Shown here one piece after another: positions 1-9,359 of a stretch of 64,000 nt of DNA. The translations under genes were made by a program, and so were the position numbers. The notes below the pieces were generated by a model that did no database searches, had not been told where the DNA came from, and worked only from the letters and a program-made list of their open reading frames with translations. Position 1 is the first letter of the stretch, and every line of letters starts with the position of its first letter. The stretch is from MPNP01 sp026709725 (GTDB lineage: Bacteria; Pseudomonadota; Alphaproteobacteria; Rhodobacterales; Rhodobacteraceae), in the NCBI GenBank assembly GCA_965200805.1, contig OZ241384.1, positions 124,001 to 188,000 on the forward strand. Direction: 5' to 3'.

Positions 1-1
1 G

Positions 2-865
2 GGCATGAAGCGCCGCAAGAAGCGGATCGGCGATCTGGTGGACCGCATTCAGGCTGCACATACACCGGCCCAGCGCGTCGGGTGCCCCCAGGATATCACG
101 GACAACATCATGAGTCTGCACGCTGCGGATCCGCAGTTTCTGCCCGAGACAGATCTTCCCTTCTCAATTATTTCTCCCCTGATCGTCAGCCTCTACATGG
201 GCAATGCACTGAGCTTTGCACTCTACACCCTGCTGCGTGACCCCCAGTTGTACAGGCAAATCCAGGAGGAGTCCGACAGGGTCTTTGCCGAGGGCGACCC
301 CGAGGCGGAAGCCTTGAGCAAATCGGGAATCGATCTCACCTACCGCTTCCTCATGGAGTCCCAGCGTCTCTACCCGATCATCCCGATGCAGATCAGAACG
401 GTCATGAACAGCTGTGTGGTCGAAGGCTACGAGCTCCCGGTGGGATCGAATATCTACCTTGTCCAGGCGGCCACGCACTACATGGAAGACATCTTCCCTG
501 ATCCCTTCTCCTTCGACATTGACCGTTATCAGGCGACACAAGACAGGACCGACCGGGGGACGAACTACGCCCCCTTCGGCCTCGGCACCCACAAGTGTCT
601 GGGCTTTCGGTGGGTGGAACTCAATCTGGCGGTCAATCTGCTGATGCTTCTTCACTACTTCCGCTTCGAATTGACGCCCGCCAACTACCAACTTCGGATC
701 AATCCCTTCCCGACGATGTCGCCGACTCGCAAAATGAAGATCCGGATTGCGGAGAAGAGGCACGATCTGTATGCACCGCGTGCACCACGGTCGGCCCATC
801 GTGTGCCTGCCAGCTCGCTCTCTGGAGCCACCACCTGTCCCTTCAGCGGAGCGGGATCCGAATGA
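2..865 (+). CDS. Cytochrome P450, C-terminal part (5' end outside window)
   Basis: The open frame runs off the left edge, so only about the last 287 residues are visible; the ATG at base 5 is probably internal. The K-helix ExxR is present as ESQR, and the haem loop FGLGTHKCLG carries the cysteine ligand. The I-helix is unusual: where most P450s have A/G-G-x-D/E-T, this one reads SLYMGNALSF, with no acid-alcohol pair. That suggests atypical chemistry (oxygen-surrogate, isomerase-like or an unusual hydroxylase), but this is inference. It stands at the head of a sterol gene region, so a sterol or its side chain is a reasonable substrate guess. It is clearly not CYP51, which is encoded separately at 13689. 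The C-terminal tail beyond the normal P450 end is about 35 residues long and of low complexity. Confidence 0.85.
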   Translation, partial: GMKRRKKRIGDLVDRIQAAHTPAQRVGCPQDITDNIMSLHAADPQFLPETDLPFSIISPLIVSLYMGNALSFALYTLLRDPQLYRQIQEESDRVFAEGDPEAEALSKSGIDLTYRFLMESQRLYPIIPMQIRTVMNSCVVEGYELPVGSNIYLVQAATHYMEDIFPDPFSFDIDRYQATQDRTDRGTNYAPFGLGTHKCLGFRWVELNLAVNLLMLLHYFRFELTPANYQLRINPFPTMSPTRKMKIRIAEKRHDLYAPRAPRSAHRVPASSLSGATTCPFSGAGSE

Positions 866-1092
866 TGTTTCCCCTGACATTTCCGGACCCCGTGCACCCC
901 ATGGTCGGCACCGATATTGTCACCAGCCTGCTCATGCTGATTGTGCCTGCACTGACCGCAATCCACCCCTGCAAGCGGATTTGCTGCGCGCCAAACGCAG
1001 CTGCGACGGACCGGGGCTGAGGGGCACGTACAGTGCCGGGCACAGCATCTTCAGCCAGGATACAACAACGAGGAAAGGGAGATTGACCGCAT
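866..1092. other. Intergenic gap, P450 to SRPBCC gene
   Basis: I see no gene here. A purine-rich AGGGAG about 12 bases before the next ATG is a plausible ribosome binding site. Confidence 0.4.
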
Positions 1093-1575
1093 ATGAAACC
1101 AGTCGAGATCAGCCGAACGGTCGCCGCAACTGCGCAGGCCGTGTTCGATGTCGTTGCCAATGGCCGCAACTACGGCAGGGCGATTCCGGAGATTGACACG
1201 GTGGAGTTCCTCACCGAGAACGAAACCGGGGTCGGGGCACAATTTCGCGAGACACGGCATTTCAGCGGCATCCAGGCGCTCTTCGCGAAGGTCTTTGGCC
1301 TGTCGGCAACCAAAAGCGAGGTGACCGACTTCGAGGATGGCAGGATGGTTCGCCTGCTGACCGAAGAGGCGGGAGCTCTCTGGCACACAACCTTTACCGT
1401 AACACCCAATGAAAGCGACGACGAGGCCCGGCTTGACATGCATGTCCGGATAGAGCCGATCAGCCTCATGGGCAAGCTGGTCACACCCTTTATCCGGTCG
1501 GCGGCTGTAAAGGGCATCACCGCCGATGTGGAGGCCGTGAAGGCATATGTGGAGGCGGGTTCACCAGTGGATTGA
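1093..1575 (+). CDS. SRPBCC/START-like small ligand-binding protein
   Basis: This 160-residue protein has the look of the SRPBCC (polyketide cyclase/Bet v1-like) fold. It starts with the typical strand MKPVEISRTVAATAQAVFD, has a predicted helix-grip core, and ends in a long amphipathic helix (AAVKGITADVEAVKAY). Members bind hydrophobic ligands in a deep cavity. No signal peptide is seen, so it is probably cytoplasmic. Its position between a P450 and the RND exporter in a sterol locus makes a sterol-binding or intermediate-carrier role attractive, but nothing in the sequence proves it. The start was chosen because of the AGGGAG upstream and the good match of the N-terminus to the family. Confidence 0.75.
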   Translation: MKPVEISRTVAATAQAVFDVVANGRNYGRAIPEIDTVEFLTENETGVGAQFRETRHFSGIQALFAKVFGLSATKSEVTDFEDGRMVRLLTEEAGALWHTTFTVTPNESDDEARLDMHVRIEPISLMGKLVTPFIRSAAVKGITADVEAVKAYVEAGSPVD

Positions 1576-2051
1576 GGCGGTGCCTGCCATGAAGGCGCCC
1601 CGGTCACATTGCCGGACGGCGAGCGGGGGACATGGGGGACCGGTTCCGGTGTGGTGCTGTCCGACTTTCTGACTTGAGCGTTTCCCGCACCTGCCGAAGC
1701 ACCACATGCGACCCGGACCGGAAGAACCGCCGGAGAACCTGACAGGCTGTGCGCCGTCTGCGGCAATGTCGGGAGTGCAGGTCAGGTTACAGCACGTCAA
1801 TCGGAATGCCGATCGCCCGGCGATTGCGGTCGATGCTGTACCAGGCCGGGGCTTGCACTGCCGGATGGCACGCAATGCGATCATAGCCCTGCGCTGCTGC
1901 CAAATGAACAGCCGGGGCACAGACTTCTTCGACTGGCGGACCACAAAATGAATCACAAATCAGGATCGCGCTCACTTGTGGCCTGCAATCTCATTGCCCA
2001 TCCCTGGGACTGCGATACGGTATCGTTGCAATAACGGGTTGGTCGGGGCCC
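1576..2051. other. Intergenic stretch, no convincing gene
   Basis: The reading frames here are short and of biased composition. One leftward frame, roughly 1787-1975, ends in a protein-like tail (RNRRAIGIPIDVL) and could be a remnant, but I cannot assign it. Confidence 0.35.
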
Positions 2052-4421
2052 CTACCCCATCTTGCGTCCGGCCCTTCCCCTTCCCCTGTCAAGGGCGAGC
2101 AGGAGCGGTGGAAACAGAAGAAAATCCGCCATGAGTGCGATGACGACTGTCAAGGCGACCAGCAGGCCGAGCGTTTGATTGGCCGTAAACCCCGATGCGC
2201 CAAAGACGAGGAAGCCCAACGCAAAAATCAGGGTTGTTGTCAGCAACGGCCTCCCCACGAGCCTGAAGGTTGGCACGACTGAATCGGAGGGTGATTTGCC
2301 CTCCGCACGGGATCTCAGGTATTTGGTCATCAGGTGAATGGTGTCATCAACGACGATGCCAAATGCGATTGCGGTCACAATGGACGCTGCGACACTCACG
2401 GTTCCAACCGCATAGCCCCAGACAGCCATTGATATGATTGCCGGCAGGAAATTCGGGATGAGGCTGAGCAGACCCAAACGCACGCTCCTGAACACGAAGA
2501 CCAGGATCAGGGAGACGACGAACATGGCTGCCATGGTCCCGAACAGCATGTTCGTTATGTTTCTGATCACCGCATAAGCACTGACCATGATGACTCCCGT
2601 TGCCGATGTCTGGATTTCCGGAGCGTTTTCCCGCAGCCAGGTCGAGGCACGTTTGTCAAATTCAATCTGCTTCCTCGCCGTGAGTCCCTCAATTGCAACC
2701 GTCAAGCGACTGGCCGAGCGATCAAAGCTGATCAGATTGTTCAGATCAAGTCCGACAGGAAGGGAAAGCTCGTAGAGAAGCAGATATTGAGCGATGAGAT
2801 CGGAGTTTTCCGGGATGCGTCCCGACCCGTCCGCCTCGGCGCTCAGCGCCATGTCCAATTGCTTCAGGATATCGGTGACCGAGGAAACATGGTTGACTTC
2901 AGGCTGCTGGCGGAGCCAGTTCGCGAAGCGCTCGACCCGACTCATGTATTCGACATCGACGATTCCGTTTTCCTGGCCTGAACCCAGGGAGTATTCCAAT
3001 GCATCAAGCCCTGAAAAGTTTTCGTCAATGAAGTCGGCGGACTGGCGTATCTGGTAGCTGTCGTCAAGGATCTGGGCATTGTTGTCATCCAGTTCAATTC
3101 GGGCGATTCCGAATGCGCTCACAACTGCCAGGGCCGCAAAAATCCAAAGCAACTTGACATTGTGGGAAATCACGAAAGTCCCCAGACGTTTGGAAAATTC
3201 GGTTTTCCCTGCTGTCTTCACGACTGCCTTCCTGGGTGCTCTCATCGGCATCAATGATATCAAGGCAGGCAGAAGTGTGACCGAATAGGCAAATGCGATC
3301 ATGGATCCGAACGCGACGATGTTGCCCATCACACGGAACGGCGGCATTTCCGAAAAATTCAGGCTGAGAAAGCCGATCGCTGTCGTAAGCGATGTAAGAA
3401 AAATCGGTCGGGCATTCGTTCTCAGCGAATGAATCGTTGCGGACTTGCGGTCCATTCCTTCGCGCATTCCATTGATCACACCGTGAATCAAGTGAACCGA
3501 GTGCGCAATAGCGATTGCCATAAGGACGAATATGGCGGCACCGCTCGTGGCATAGAACTTCAGTCCTGACCAGCCGGCGAACCCAAAGCCGGACGCCAGC
3601 ACGGCAATAAGCATGAACAGGATCCCGACGACACCCCAGAACGAACGCAAAACGAGGACGGCGACTAGCATCATCGTTGCAAAGGCAATCGGCGCGAGAA
3701 CTGATGTGTCGGCATCCAGCGCAATGCGAACATTATGAGCAAGAAGAATTTCGCCATACGCATAATAGGCGAACTCGGGATTGGCTGCACCCTGTGCGTC
3801 AATAAGGCCGTAGAGGGTCTCGACAATCTCGGTCTCGGCCTGTTCCCGACCTTCTTCGGGAACAGCGAGGCTCACGATCAGACCGGCCAGACGACCATCG
3901 CGCGATACGAGGCGACCAGCCGTGTTCCAACCGGTAAGCGCGATTGATCGAACCTCGTCAACCATGGCGTCATTGAGCGAGGCGGCATCGTCGACCAGTG
4001 GTTCAACGATCAGCCCTTCCTCGGTTCCTTCGATGTGCAGGTAATTCGTTAACGAGTCCACACGGAGGACATAAGGCGTCTGCCACAATGCATCCGTAAG
4101 CTGCTCGACCGCAGCAAGTGCTTCACGCGTGAAGATGCTGTCACCCGGCGGCTCAAGAACAACGAGGGCACTGTCCGACACGGCGTATGTCGTTTCGAAC
4201 GTGTCCAGCCTGATCAGATGCGGATCGTTTTCATGAAACTGGGTTCGGATGCCCACACCCGCGGTGGAGAAATGCTGGAGCCCGGCCGCAAGAATGGCGA
4301 AACACAGCAGCACTGCAAGAATTGCATATACGCTTCGATGCACAACCGCTTCGAAAAACCGGGATGTGAACTGATCAGTCAAATATGTCACCCTAGCCTT
4401 GCACCACCGCCCAGCGAACAT
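2052..4421 (-). CDS. RND/MMPL-family inner-membrane transporter (candidate sterol/lipid exporter)
   Basis: The 789-residue protein has the two-fold RND layout. There is a transmembrane helix near residues 31-50, a large periplasmic loop to about 225, a block of helices to about 395, then a second helix, second loop and second helix block from about 630 to the C-terminus. It resembles the hydrophobe/MMPL branch (HpnN and the bacterial sterol transporter BstA belong to this broad group) rather than the drug-efflux AcrB branch. The first start is ATG at 4421. A GTG at 4391, preceded by AAGG, gives a shorter 779-residue protein and may be the real start. It lies in the sterol locus on the opposite strand to the biosynthetic operon. 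The LolA-like protein and barrel at 33-35.6 kb are the kind of partners such transporters use, and a decayed copy of that barrel lies at 9.5 kb. Sterol export is inferred. Confidence 0.85.
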   Translation of the reverse strand: MFAGRWCKARVTYLTDQFTSRFFEAVVHRSVYAILAVLLCFAILAAGLQHFSTAGVGIRTQFHENDPHLIRLDTFETTYAVSDSALVVLEPPGDSIFTREALAAVEQLTDALWQTPYVLRVDSLTNYLHIEGTEEGLIVEPLVDDAASLNDAMVDEVRSIALTGWNTAGRLVSRDGRLAGLIVSLAVPEEGREQAETEIVETLYGLIDAQGAANPEFAYYAYGEILLAHNVRIALDADTSVLAPIAFATMMLVAVLVLRSFWGVVGILFMLIAVLASGFGFAGWSGLKFYATSGAAIFVLMAIAIAHSVHLIHGVINGMREGMDRKSATIHSLRTNARPIFLTSLTTAIGFLSLNFSEMPPFRVMGNIVAFGSMIAFAYSVTLLPALISLMPMRAPRKAVVKTAGKTEFSKRLGTFVISHNVKLLWIFAALAVVSAFGIARIELDDNNAQILDDSYQIRQSADFIDENFSGLDALEYSLGSGQENGIVDVEYMSRVERFANWLRQQPEVNHVSSVTDILKQLDMALSAEADGSGRIPENSDLIAQYLLLYELSLPVGLDLNNLISFDRSASRLTVAIEGLTARKQIEFDKRASTWLRENAPEIQTSATGVIMVSAYAVIRNITNMLFGTMAAMFVVSLILVFVFRSVRLGLLSLIPNFLPAIISMAVWGYAVGTVSVAASIVTAIAFGIVVDDTIHLMTKYLRSRAEGKSPSDSVVPTFRLVGRPLLTTTLIFALGFLVFGASGFTANQTLGLLVALTVVIALMADFLLFPPLLLALDRGRGRAGRKMG

Positions 4422-5042
4422 TTCTCACCGGAAACGCATCTCTGCACACAACTCGATTCGTTGCGATGAAACACACCCTAAGGACCCCGGTCAGAATTCG
4501 CAAGACATGTTCGCCAGGGTGTTCACCGGGAATCGTCTGTTCTGCGGTATTTTTCACGAGCGGTACCGGTTGATGAGATATCGGAAGGTCGCCATGCACG
4601 ACAGCAGGGCCGCTTTCCCCGGGTTCCGATTCGTGTTGTTCACCCGGAGGAGTTCCGCCCGTCCTTGATCATATGGCCGCCGACACTGACCTGAGTGCGG
4701 AGGTGCACGAGATTCCAAACGCTGTCTCAGCTTACAAAATCAGCCATTGGTCCATGACCGGCTCCAAGACCATTCCGCCCGGATCTTCCACCTCACCCCG
4801 ACCCCGGACTCCTTGATGAGCATGGTTGCGGTTGTTTAACACTCGCACGGGGCACCCGATATCGCAGAATTTTCAACCCGCACGCGGAATGCCCCAACGC
4901 GATCAAGAGATATATTTGCATATTGCAACAGACACAAAACACAGCCCTTCCGATAAGGCCGTTCGGTCGCGGATTCGGATCAGCCGACAGTCAGAGGGGT
5001 CAGATGCCGGCGACCCGTTGTGACCCGATGAACGGCTCCGTT
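4422..5042. other. Intergenic region between two leftward genes
   Basis: About 600 bases without a supported gene. The stretch 4900-4935 is AT-rich and could hold the promoter of the RND gene, but no clear -35/-10 pair was identified. Confidence 0.35.
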
Positions 5043-6461
5043 TCATGCCGCCTCGGCCTTCGCTTTCCTGAATCGCCAGCCGTACATCAGGCGCCCGTAG
5101 AAATTGAACCATTTCCTCGCTTCCTCATCGCGAAACGGGTAGCTGGCCCCCATTTGACGCGCTGTCACCAGGCCAGTGACAAAACAGATCTCCTGACTGT
5201 TGATCAGGGTATGGGCACCACAATGCCAGGATCGCCGGCAACCCTGAATGAAGCGGAACAGGTGGATCAGAAGGGCAACATGGCGAACATCGTGCACGAC
5301 GTGCTGGAACCACCATCTCTTGACAACCTTTGTCTCGTCGATATCGCTGATGGGATTGTACGTTACGAGGCAGGGCTTGTCAGACTTGTTCGCCCATGGC
5401 TGCTGGTTGTGCATGATGTAGGTGATTTCATAATTGTCCGGCCTCGCGCCATACTGCGCAATATGGTTGCTTCGGGTGGCCAGCGGCTTCGCCTCGTTGT
5501 CCGGAAGAAGCGAAGCGTCCGAATGCACGACTGTATGATTGTGCAGTTCGCTCTCATAGCGGATTGAAGAGAGAAGGAATCTCTCCATGAATGTCGGTTT
5601 GTCCAGCATCATCAGGGTCTGGTTCGCGTTGCAGGCGAAAATGACCTCATCGAACTCATGCCGACCGCCATTGGCATCTTCGACAACGACACCGGATGGT
5701 CTCCGCCGCACCTTCCGGACCGGGCAGTTGAGATGGATCCTGTCCTTGAAGGCGGCTGACATTTCTTCATAGATGCGCCGAGTGCCCTGGTTCCAGGTCT
5801 GCATTGTTGTCGCCGTTTCAATGTCGAAGAATTCCAGATAGCGCGCGAACAGGGACGCAGGCATGTCGAACACATTGGTCGCCATGAGAAAGTTGACGAA
5901 CATGGGTTTGAGTATCTTGTAGCGGAAATCTCCGGAAAATCCTCCCAGGTCGAGGAGCATGCCCATCGTCATGTAGTTGAATGGATTCAGGGCAGCGAGG
6001 AACTTCGACCGGGTCCGGTTGACCCAGCCAACCCTTCTCAGAAATCGAATGAGTTTCTGGAATCTTGCAATTTCCGTCTGCAACTGTTCCCGAATGCTGG
6101 AATCGAAGTCGTGCGCGTAGATCTCGCCATGATACTTCACGCTGTAGCTGAACCTGGTGTCGATCAGATCGATTCCGTGCTGCTTCATGAAGAGAACAAT
6201 ATGATGGTAGACAGTCGGAATGCATGCAGTAACGGAGATATCGAAGGGGATGGAGGTGCCATCATCCTGCGGCATATCAGCCGTGATGGCGTTGCCGCCA
6301 AGCTGGGGGGCCGCCTCGAACAGCTGAAAATCAAACTTCTGTGCATGCTGATGCAGTGCCCAGGCGGCCGCCTGTCCCGAAATACCACCGCCGACAATGG
6401 CGATCCTTCGGGGTCCTGATGCCGCCCCGCGCGACCCTTTCGGTTCCTGATCCTTATTCAC
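5043..6461 (-). CDS. FAD-dependent amine-oxidase-like oxidoreductase
   Basis: The 472-residue protein starts with a dinucleotide-binding motif, IAIVGGGISGQAAAW (about residues 20-34), followed by the flavin-binding E (LFEAAPQLGG). It looks like the NAD/FAD-binding proteins of the COG2907 type. That family typically sits beside cyclopropane-fatty-acid synthases, which methylate unactivated double bonds with S-adenosylmethionine. Here the divergent neighbour is a sterol C-24 methyltransferase, which does the same chemistry on a sterol side chain. A role in reducing or rearranging the methylated side-chain alkene, or in another redox step of sterol maturation, is therefore a reasonable inference but is not shown. 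The start is GTG at 6461, preceded by GGGGGAG at good spacing. Confidence 0.75.
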   Translation of the reverse strand: MNKDQEPKGSRGAASGPRRIAIVGGGISGQAAAWALHQHAQKFDFQLFEAAPQLGGNAITADMPQDDGTSIPFDISVTACIPTVYHHIVLFMKQHGIDLIDTRFSYSVKYHGEIYAHDFDSSIREQLQTEIARFQKLIRFLRRVGWVNRTRSKFLAALNPFNYMTMGMLLDLGGFSGDFRYKILKPMFVNFLMATNVFDMPASLFARYLEFFDIETATTMQTWNQGTRRIYEEMSAAFKDRIHLNCPVRKVRRRPSGVVVEDANGGRHEFDEVIFACNANQTLMMLDKPTFMERFLLSSIRYESELHNHTVVHSDASLLPDNEAKPLATRSNHIAQYGARPDNYEITYIMHNQQPWANKSDKPCLVTYNPISDIDETKVVKRWWFQHVVHDVRHVALLIHLFRFIQGCRRSWHCGAHTLINSQEICFVTGLVTARQMGASYPFRDEEARKWFNFYGRLMYGWRFRKAKAEAA

Positions 6462-6901
6462 TGTGATGCTCTCCCCCGACTGAAAAGGCGACTATATCCC
6501 TGATTGCCCAGGATTCAAAAGAAACCTATGAGAGTTAATTTGATATAACCAAAATTCAGCCAGCCCCACCGTGTCCATCGCAGGCAAAGCCGTTCCTGCG
6601 GGGTCCGGCAAGAGCCCCGCGGATCGGAGCGGGATGGTTGGGCACCCATCAACCCTACACACTAAATTCCCACCTGATTGTGTGCCAATCATGGGCACAT
6701 GCCGATGGGCATACCCCGAGGCCGGGGGACATTGCGGAAGGGTCTATTCAGACCTGTGGTGGTGCCGGTCGACACAGGGGGCCCTCACCCTGCTGCTCCT
6801 GTCGATCGGGACTCTGTTCATCATCGACCTTGCAAAGGGGATTTTTATGGGCAATAAGGATTTCGTTACAAGCGAAATGGGGTCCTGGAAATTATATCGG
6901 T
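6462..6901. promoter_or_regulatory. Divergent intergenic region, flavoprotein/SMT
   Basis: This 440-base gap must carry the promoters of both divergent genes. An AT-rich stretch at about 6525-6562 is the only part with promoter-like composition and faces the leftward gene. No operator was recognised. Confidence 0.3.
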
Positions 6902-7934
6902 ATGACGGATTCTTCACAAAAAGCTTCTCGTTCCCGTTCGCTGGGCAATCTCGCGTCGGACGAAGTGAAGTCCGTGATGGACGGATATGCAGCGATCTAC
7001 GATGGCGGTGAGCAATCCCGGAGAAAGCAATACCGCTCGCTCGTAAATCACTATTATGATCTGGCGACCGACTTCTACGAGTTTGGCTGGGGCAAGTCTT
7101 TCCACTTCGCACCCCGGCACCAGGGCGAGAGCTTCAAGGCATCTATTGTCAGGCATCAGCATTTTCTGGCGGACCAACTGGCACTGAAGCCGGATATGAC
7201 GGTGCTGGATGTGGGATGCGGCGTAGGGGGGGGGGATGGGCAATCTGGCGCGCTATTCGGGGGCCGGCTTCGTCGGCATCAACATCAATGCCTATCAGAT
7301 CGAGCGTGCGAGAAAGCACACCCGGGATGTGCAATCGCTCTGCCGTTTTATCAAGGCCGATTACATGCAGATTCCCGAAGGTGACAACAGCTACGATGCC
7401 GCTTTCGCGATCGAATCCATGCCCCATGCGCCGGATAAGGCAGGTGCGTTCCGGGAAATCCTGCGCGTCCTGCGTCCGGGTGCCTGTTTCGCGGGTTACG
7501 AGTGGTGTCTTACCGATGCGTTCGACCCCGCGAACGACGAGCACCAGCGGATCAAGAACGACATCATGGAAGGGGACGCATTGCCCGAGATCGCCTCGAC
7601 ATCGGAAATTTGCGATGCATTGTGTGCGGCTGGCTTCGAACTCCTCAAAGCCCATGACTGCGCCCTGGACTCCGATCCGGAAACGCCCTGGTACCTTGCC
7701 CTGGAAGGCCGCGACCTTTCCCTCTCAAGCATCCTGCGCACGCCTTTCGGTCGCGCCTTGACCAATTTGACACTGCGGGTCGGGGAGACGGTGCGGCTGG
7801 TTCCGTCCGGTTCCCGCGCTGTCAGCACGCTGCTGAACCGGGCGGCGGATGCACTGACCGAAGGCGGTCAGTCCGGTATCTTCACACCGATGTTTTTCTT
7901 CTTGGCCCGCAAACCCCTGCACCCCGACGACTGA
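6902..7934 (+). CDS. Sterol C-24 methyltransferase, interrupted by a +1 frameshift in a G10 tract
   Basis: Read across the frameshift this is a 343-residue SAM-dependent methyltransferase of the ERG6/SMT family, which alkylates the C-24 double bond of the sterol side chain. Diagnostic motifs are the sterol-binding region YEFGWGKSFHF (from residue 59), the SAM motif LDVGCGVGG (about 102-110), GININAYQIERAR just after the shift, and the SMT C-terminus IFTPMFFFLARKP. The frame changes at 7226-7235, a run of ten G. Removing one G restores GCGVGG followed by MGNLARYSG, matching the GCGVGGPxRxIARFSG of the family. The first frame otherwise ends near 7384; the second runs 7236-7934. The shift may be a sequencing error, a fixed mutation or a phase-variable tract. 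The start is ATG 6902, the first one consistent with family N-termini. Confidence 0.9.
7226..7235 (+). repeat. G10 homopolymer inside the SMT gene
   Basis: Ten consecutive G lie in the codons of the SAM-binding glycine loop. Nine would keep the gene open. This is the only place where the two SMT frames must be joined. Confidence 0.95.
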
Positions 7935-8546
7935 GCGGAGTCGTTCGGCGGCAAGCGGCGGGCGGACGCACCTCCAACGAAATCCGGAAAACGAATCGCA
8001 TTTCGAGCGGGAAACGAAGCCCGACCGCCGTATGGGCAATCACCCCGGACAGAGAACCGGATGAAGTCCACCACAGTGATGCGCCGGGCCGTCATGGCCC
8101 TGATCCGGCTGCATCGCCCCCTGTCGTTCCGGCCCCCGGCGCCCAGCAGCCATCCCTGCCCATCGGTCGGTGCAGCCATGCACCGGGTCGTCCGGCAACC
8201 GGCCATCGGGTCCATCTGCGGGCATCGATCCCGTTCATCCTCAAGGCCTTGAGGATGCCGCGCGTGATGACCTGGAAACAGGCCCTCCGGGCTGTTGGGC
8301 CCAAACGACAGTTCCACCCGATCACAGGACCGCGTCGGATCCGCTCTGCATGGGCGAGACTGTTGTCCGCGGAAATGTTCAGCCCGCCACGATGCCTGAC
8401 CGGCACGCTTCCTCTTCACAAATGCACGCGGCATGGCCACTGGCCGCACCACAGTGCGGTCAGTGGAGCAGGGAGTGCCCCGAAACACGGTCGTCAAATG
8501 CCGCATGGAAGGCCATCGTGCCTTCACCGAACGTCTGTGCGCATGT
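7935..8546. other. Intergenic stretch, no supported gene
   Basis: About 600 bases between convergent genes. Long open frames exist on both strands, but their translations are rich in R, P, C and H and look like GC-driven noise. Confidence 0.4.
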
Positions 8547-9281
8547 TCAGTGGCCAAGCACAGCGTAGCTGTTTTCCAGAATCAGGCGAACCGAAACGTA
8601 CAGGCCGAGCAATGCGAAAAGGATCCAGGGTGAGTTCAAGGTGAAGATGTAGATGTACAGGTCCCGGCGGCTGATCCTGGTGTGTCGCTTGGCTATGAAG
8701 AAACTGAACCAGTAGACCGAAGTCGCATACAGCAGTTGCCAGAAAAGCATAGCCCCGATGATTCCCGAGACAGTGGCTGACAACAATTCGAACGTATAGG
8801 CGGCAAAAAGTATCAGCATCGGAACAGGAGTCACGAAACCGTTGCCGACATCCACACTGTATCCGTATGTCCGCCGATCAGCGTAGGAACTATCGACATG
8901 GCAGTAGGAGGCCCAGACATCCGCCCACACAGTCAGTGAGAGCCATTTTTTCAAGGACACGGCTTGAGAAAGAAATTCGACAGGCGGCGCCCGGCCTGTT
9001 TCTTCCCATCGCCGTTTCCAGTGTTCAGCGCGCCGCTCGATGTAATCGCGTTTGATGAGCAGGCACAACTCCCAGTAACAGATCACGAGATTGATTGCGA
9101 AAAACAGGATGAGAAGGGTGTAGATGAGATTGAAATCTCCACGATACGCCAGGCGGGCGCCTATACCCGCCAGAGTCAGAGCCGTGATTGCGGTCAGTGT
9201 AACCACCAACGCCGGGACCTTCAGATGGAATTGACCTGAAGCGGCACCGGATTGCGTTGGGTCAGTTTGATCCTCAGGCAT
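8547..9281 (-). CDS. EXPERA/EBP-like membrane protein, candidate sterol delta8-delta7 isomerase
   Basis: This 244-residue, four- to five-helix membrane protein has the length of the human emopamil-binding protein (EBP), the sterol delta8-delta7 isomerase. By eye it shares EBP's signature spacing: W123-x2-Y126-x3-D130-S131-x-Y133 against W-x2-Y-x3-D-S-x-Y. Next come an acidic residue (D144) and a TPVPML turn where EBP has a catalytic Glu and GPLSL, and then N216-x2-W219 in the last helix, matching EBP's N193-x2-W196. EBP's helix-2 His/Glu pair is not conserved (NLVICYW here versus HLVIEGW). It is therefore either a divergent isomerase or an EXPERA-fold relative with another role. Its place between SMT and the demethylation operon fits the isomerase step, which no other gene here supplies. 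Confidence 0.6.
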   Translation of the reverse strand: MPEDQTDPTQSGAASGQFHLKVPALVVTLTAITALTLAGIGARLAYRGDFNLIYTLLILFFAINLVICYWELCLLIKRDYIERRAEHWKRRWEETGRAPPVEFLSQAVSLKKWLSLTVWADVWASYCHVDSSYADRRTYGYSVDVGNGFVTPVPMLILFAAYTFELLSATVSGIIGAMLFWQLLYATSVYWFSFFIAKRHTRISRRDLYIYIFTLNSPWILFALLGLYVSVRLILENSYAVLGH

Positions 9282-9359
9282 ACACCCTGCCCCTCAGAGA
9301 TTGATTGAAACGTGAGCGACCGCCCAGGACAGGGCAGTCCATGGTGCAAACCCACACAA

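Noticed and set aside
7868..8557. Leftward 229-codon frame between SMT and the EBP-like gene
   Set aside because: Composition dominated by R, P, C and H with no recognisable domain; overlaps the SMT end.
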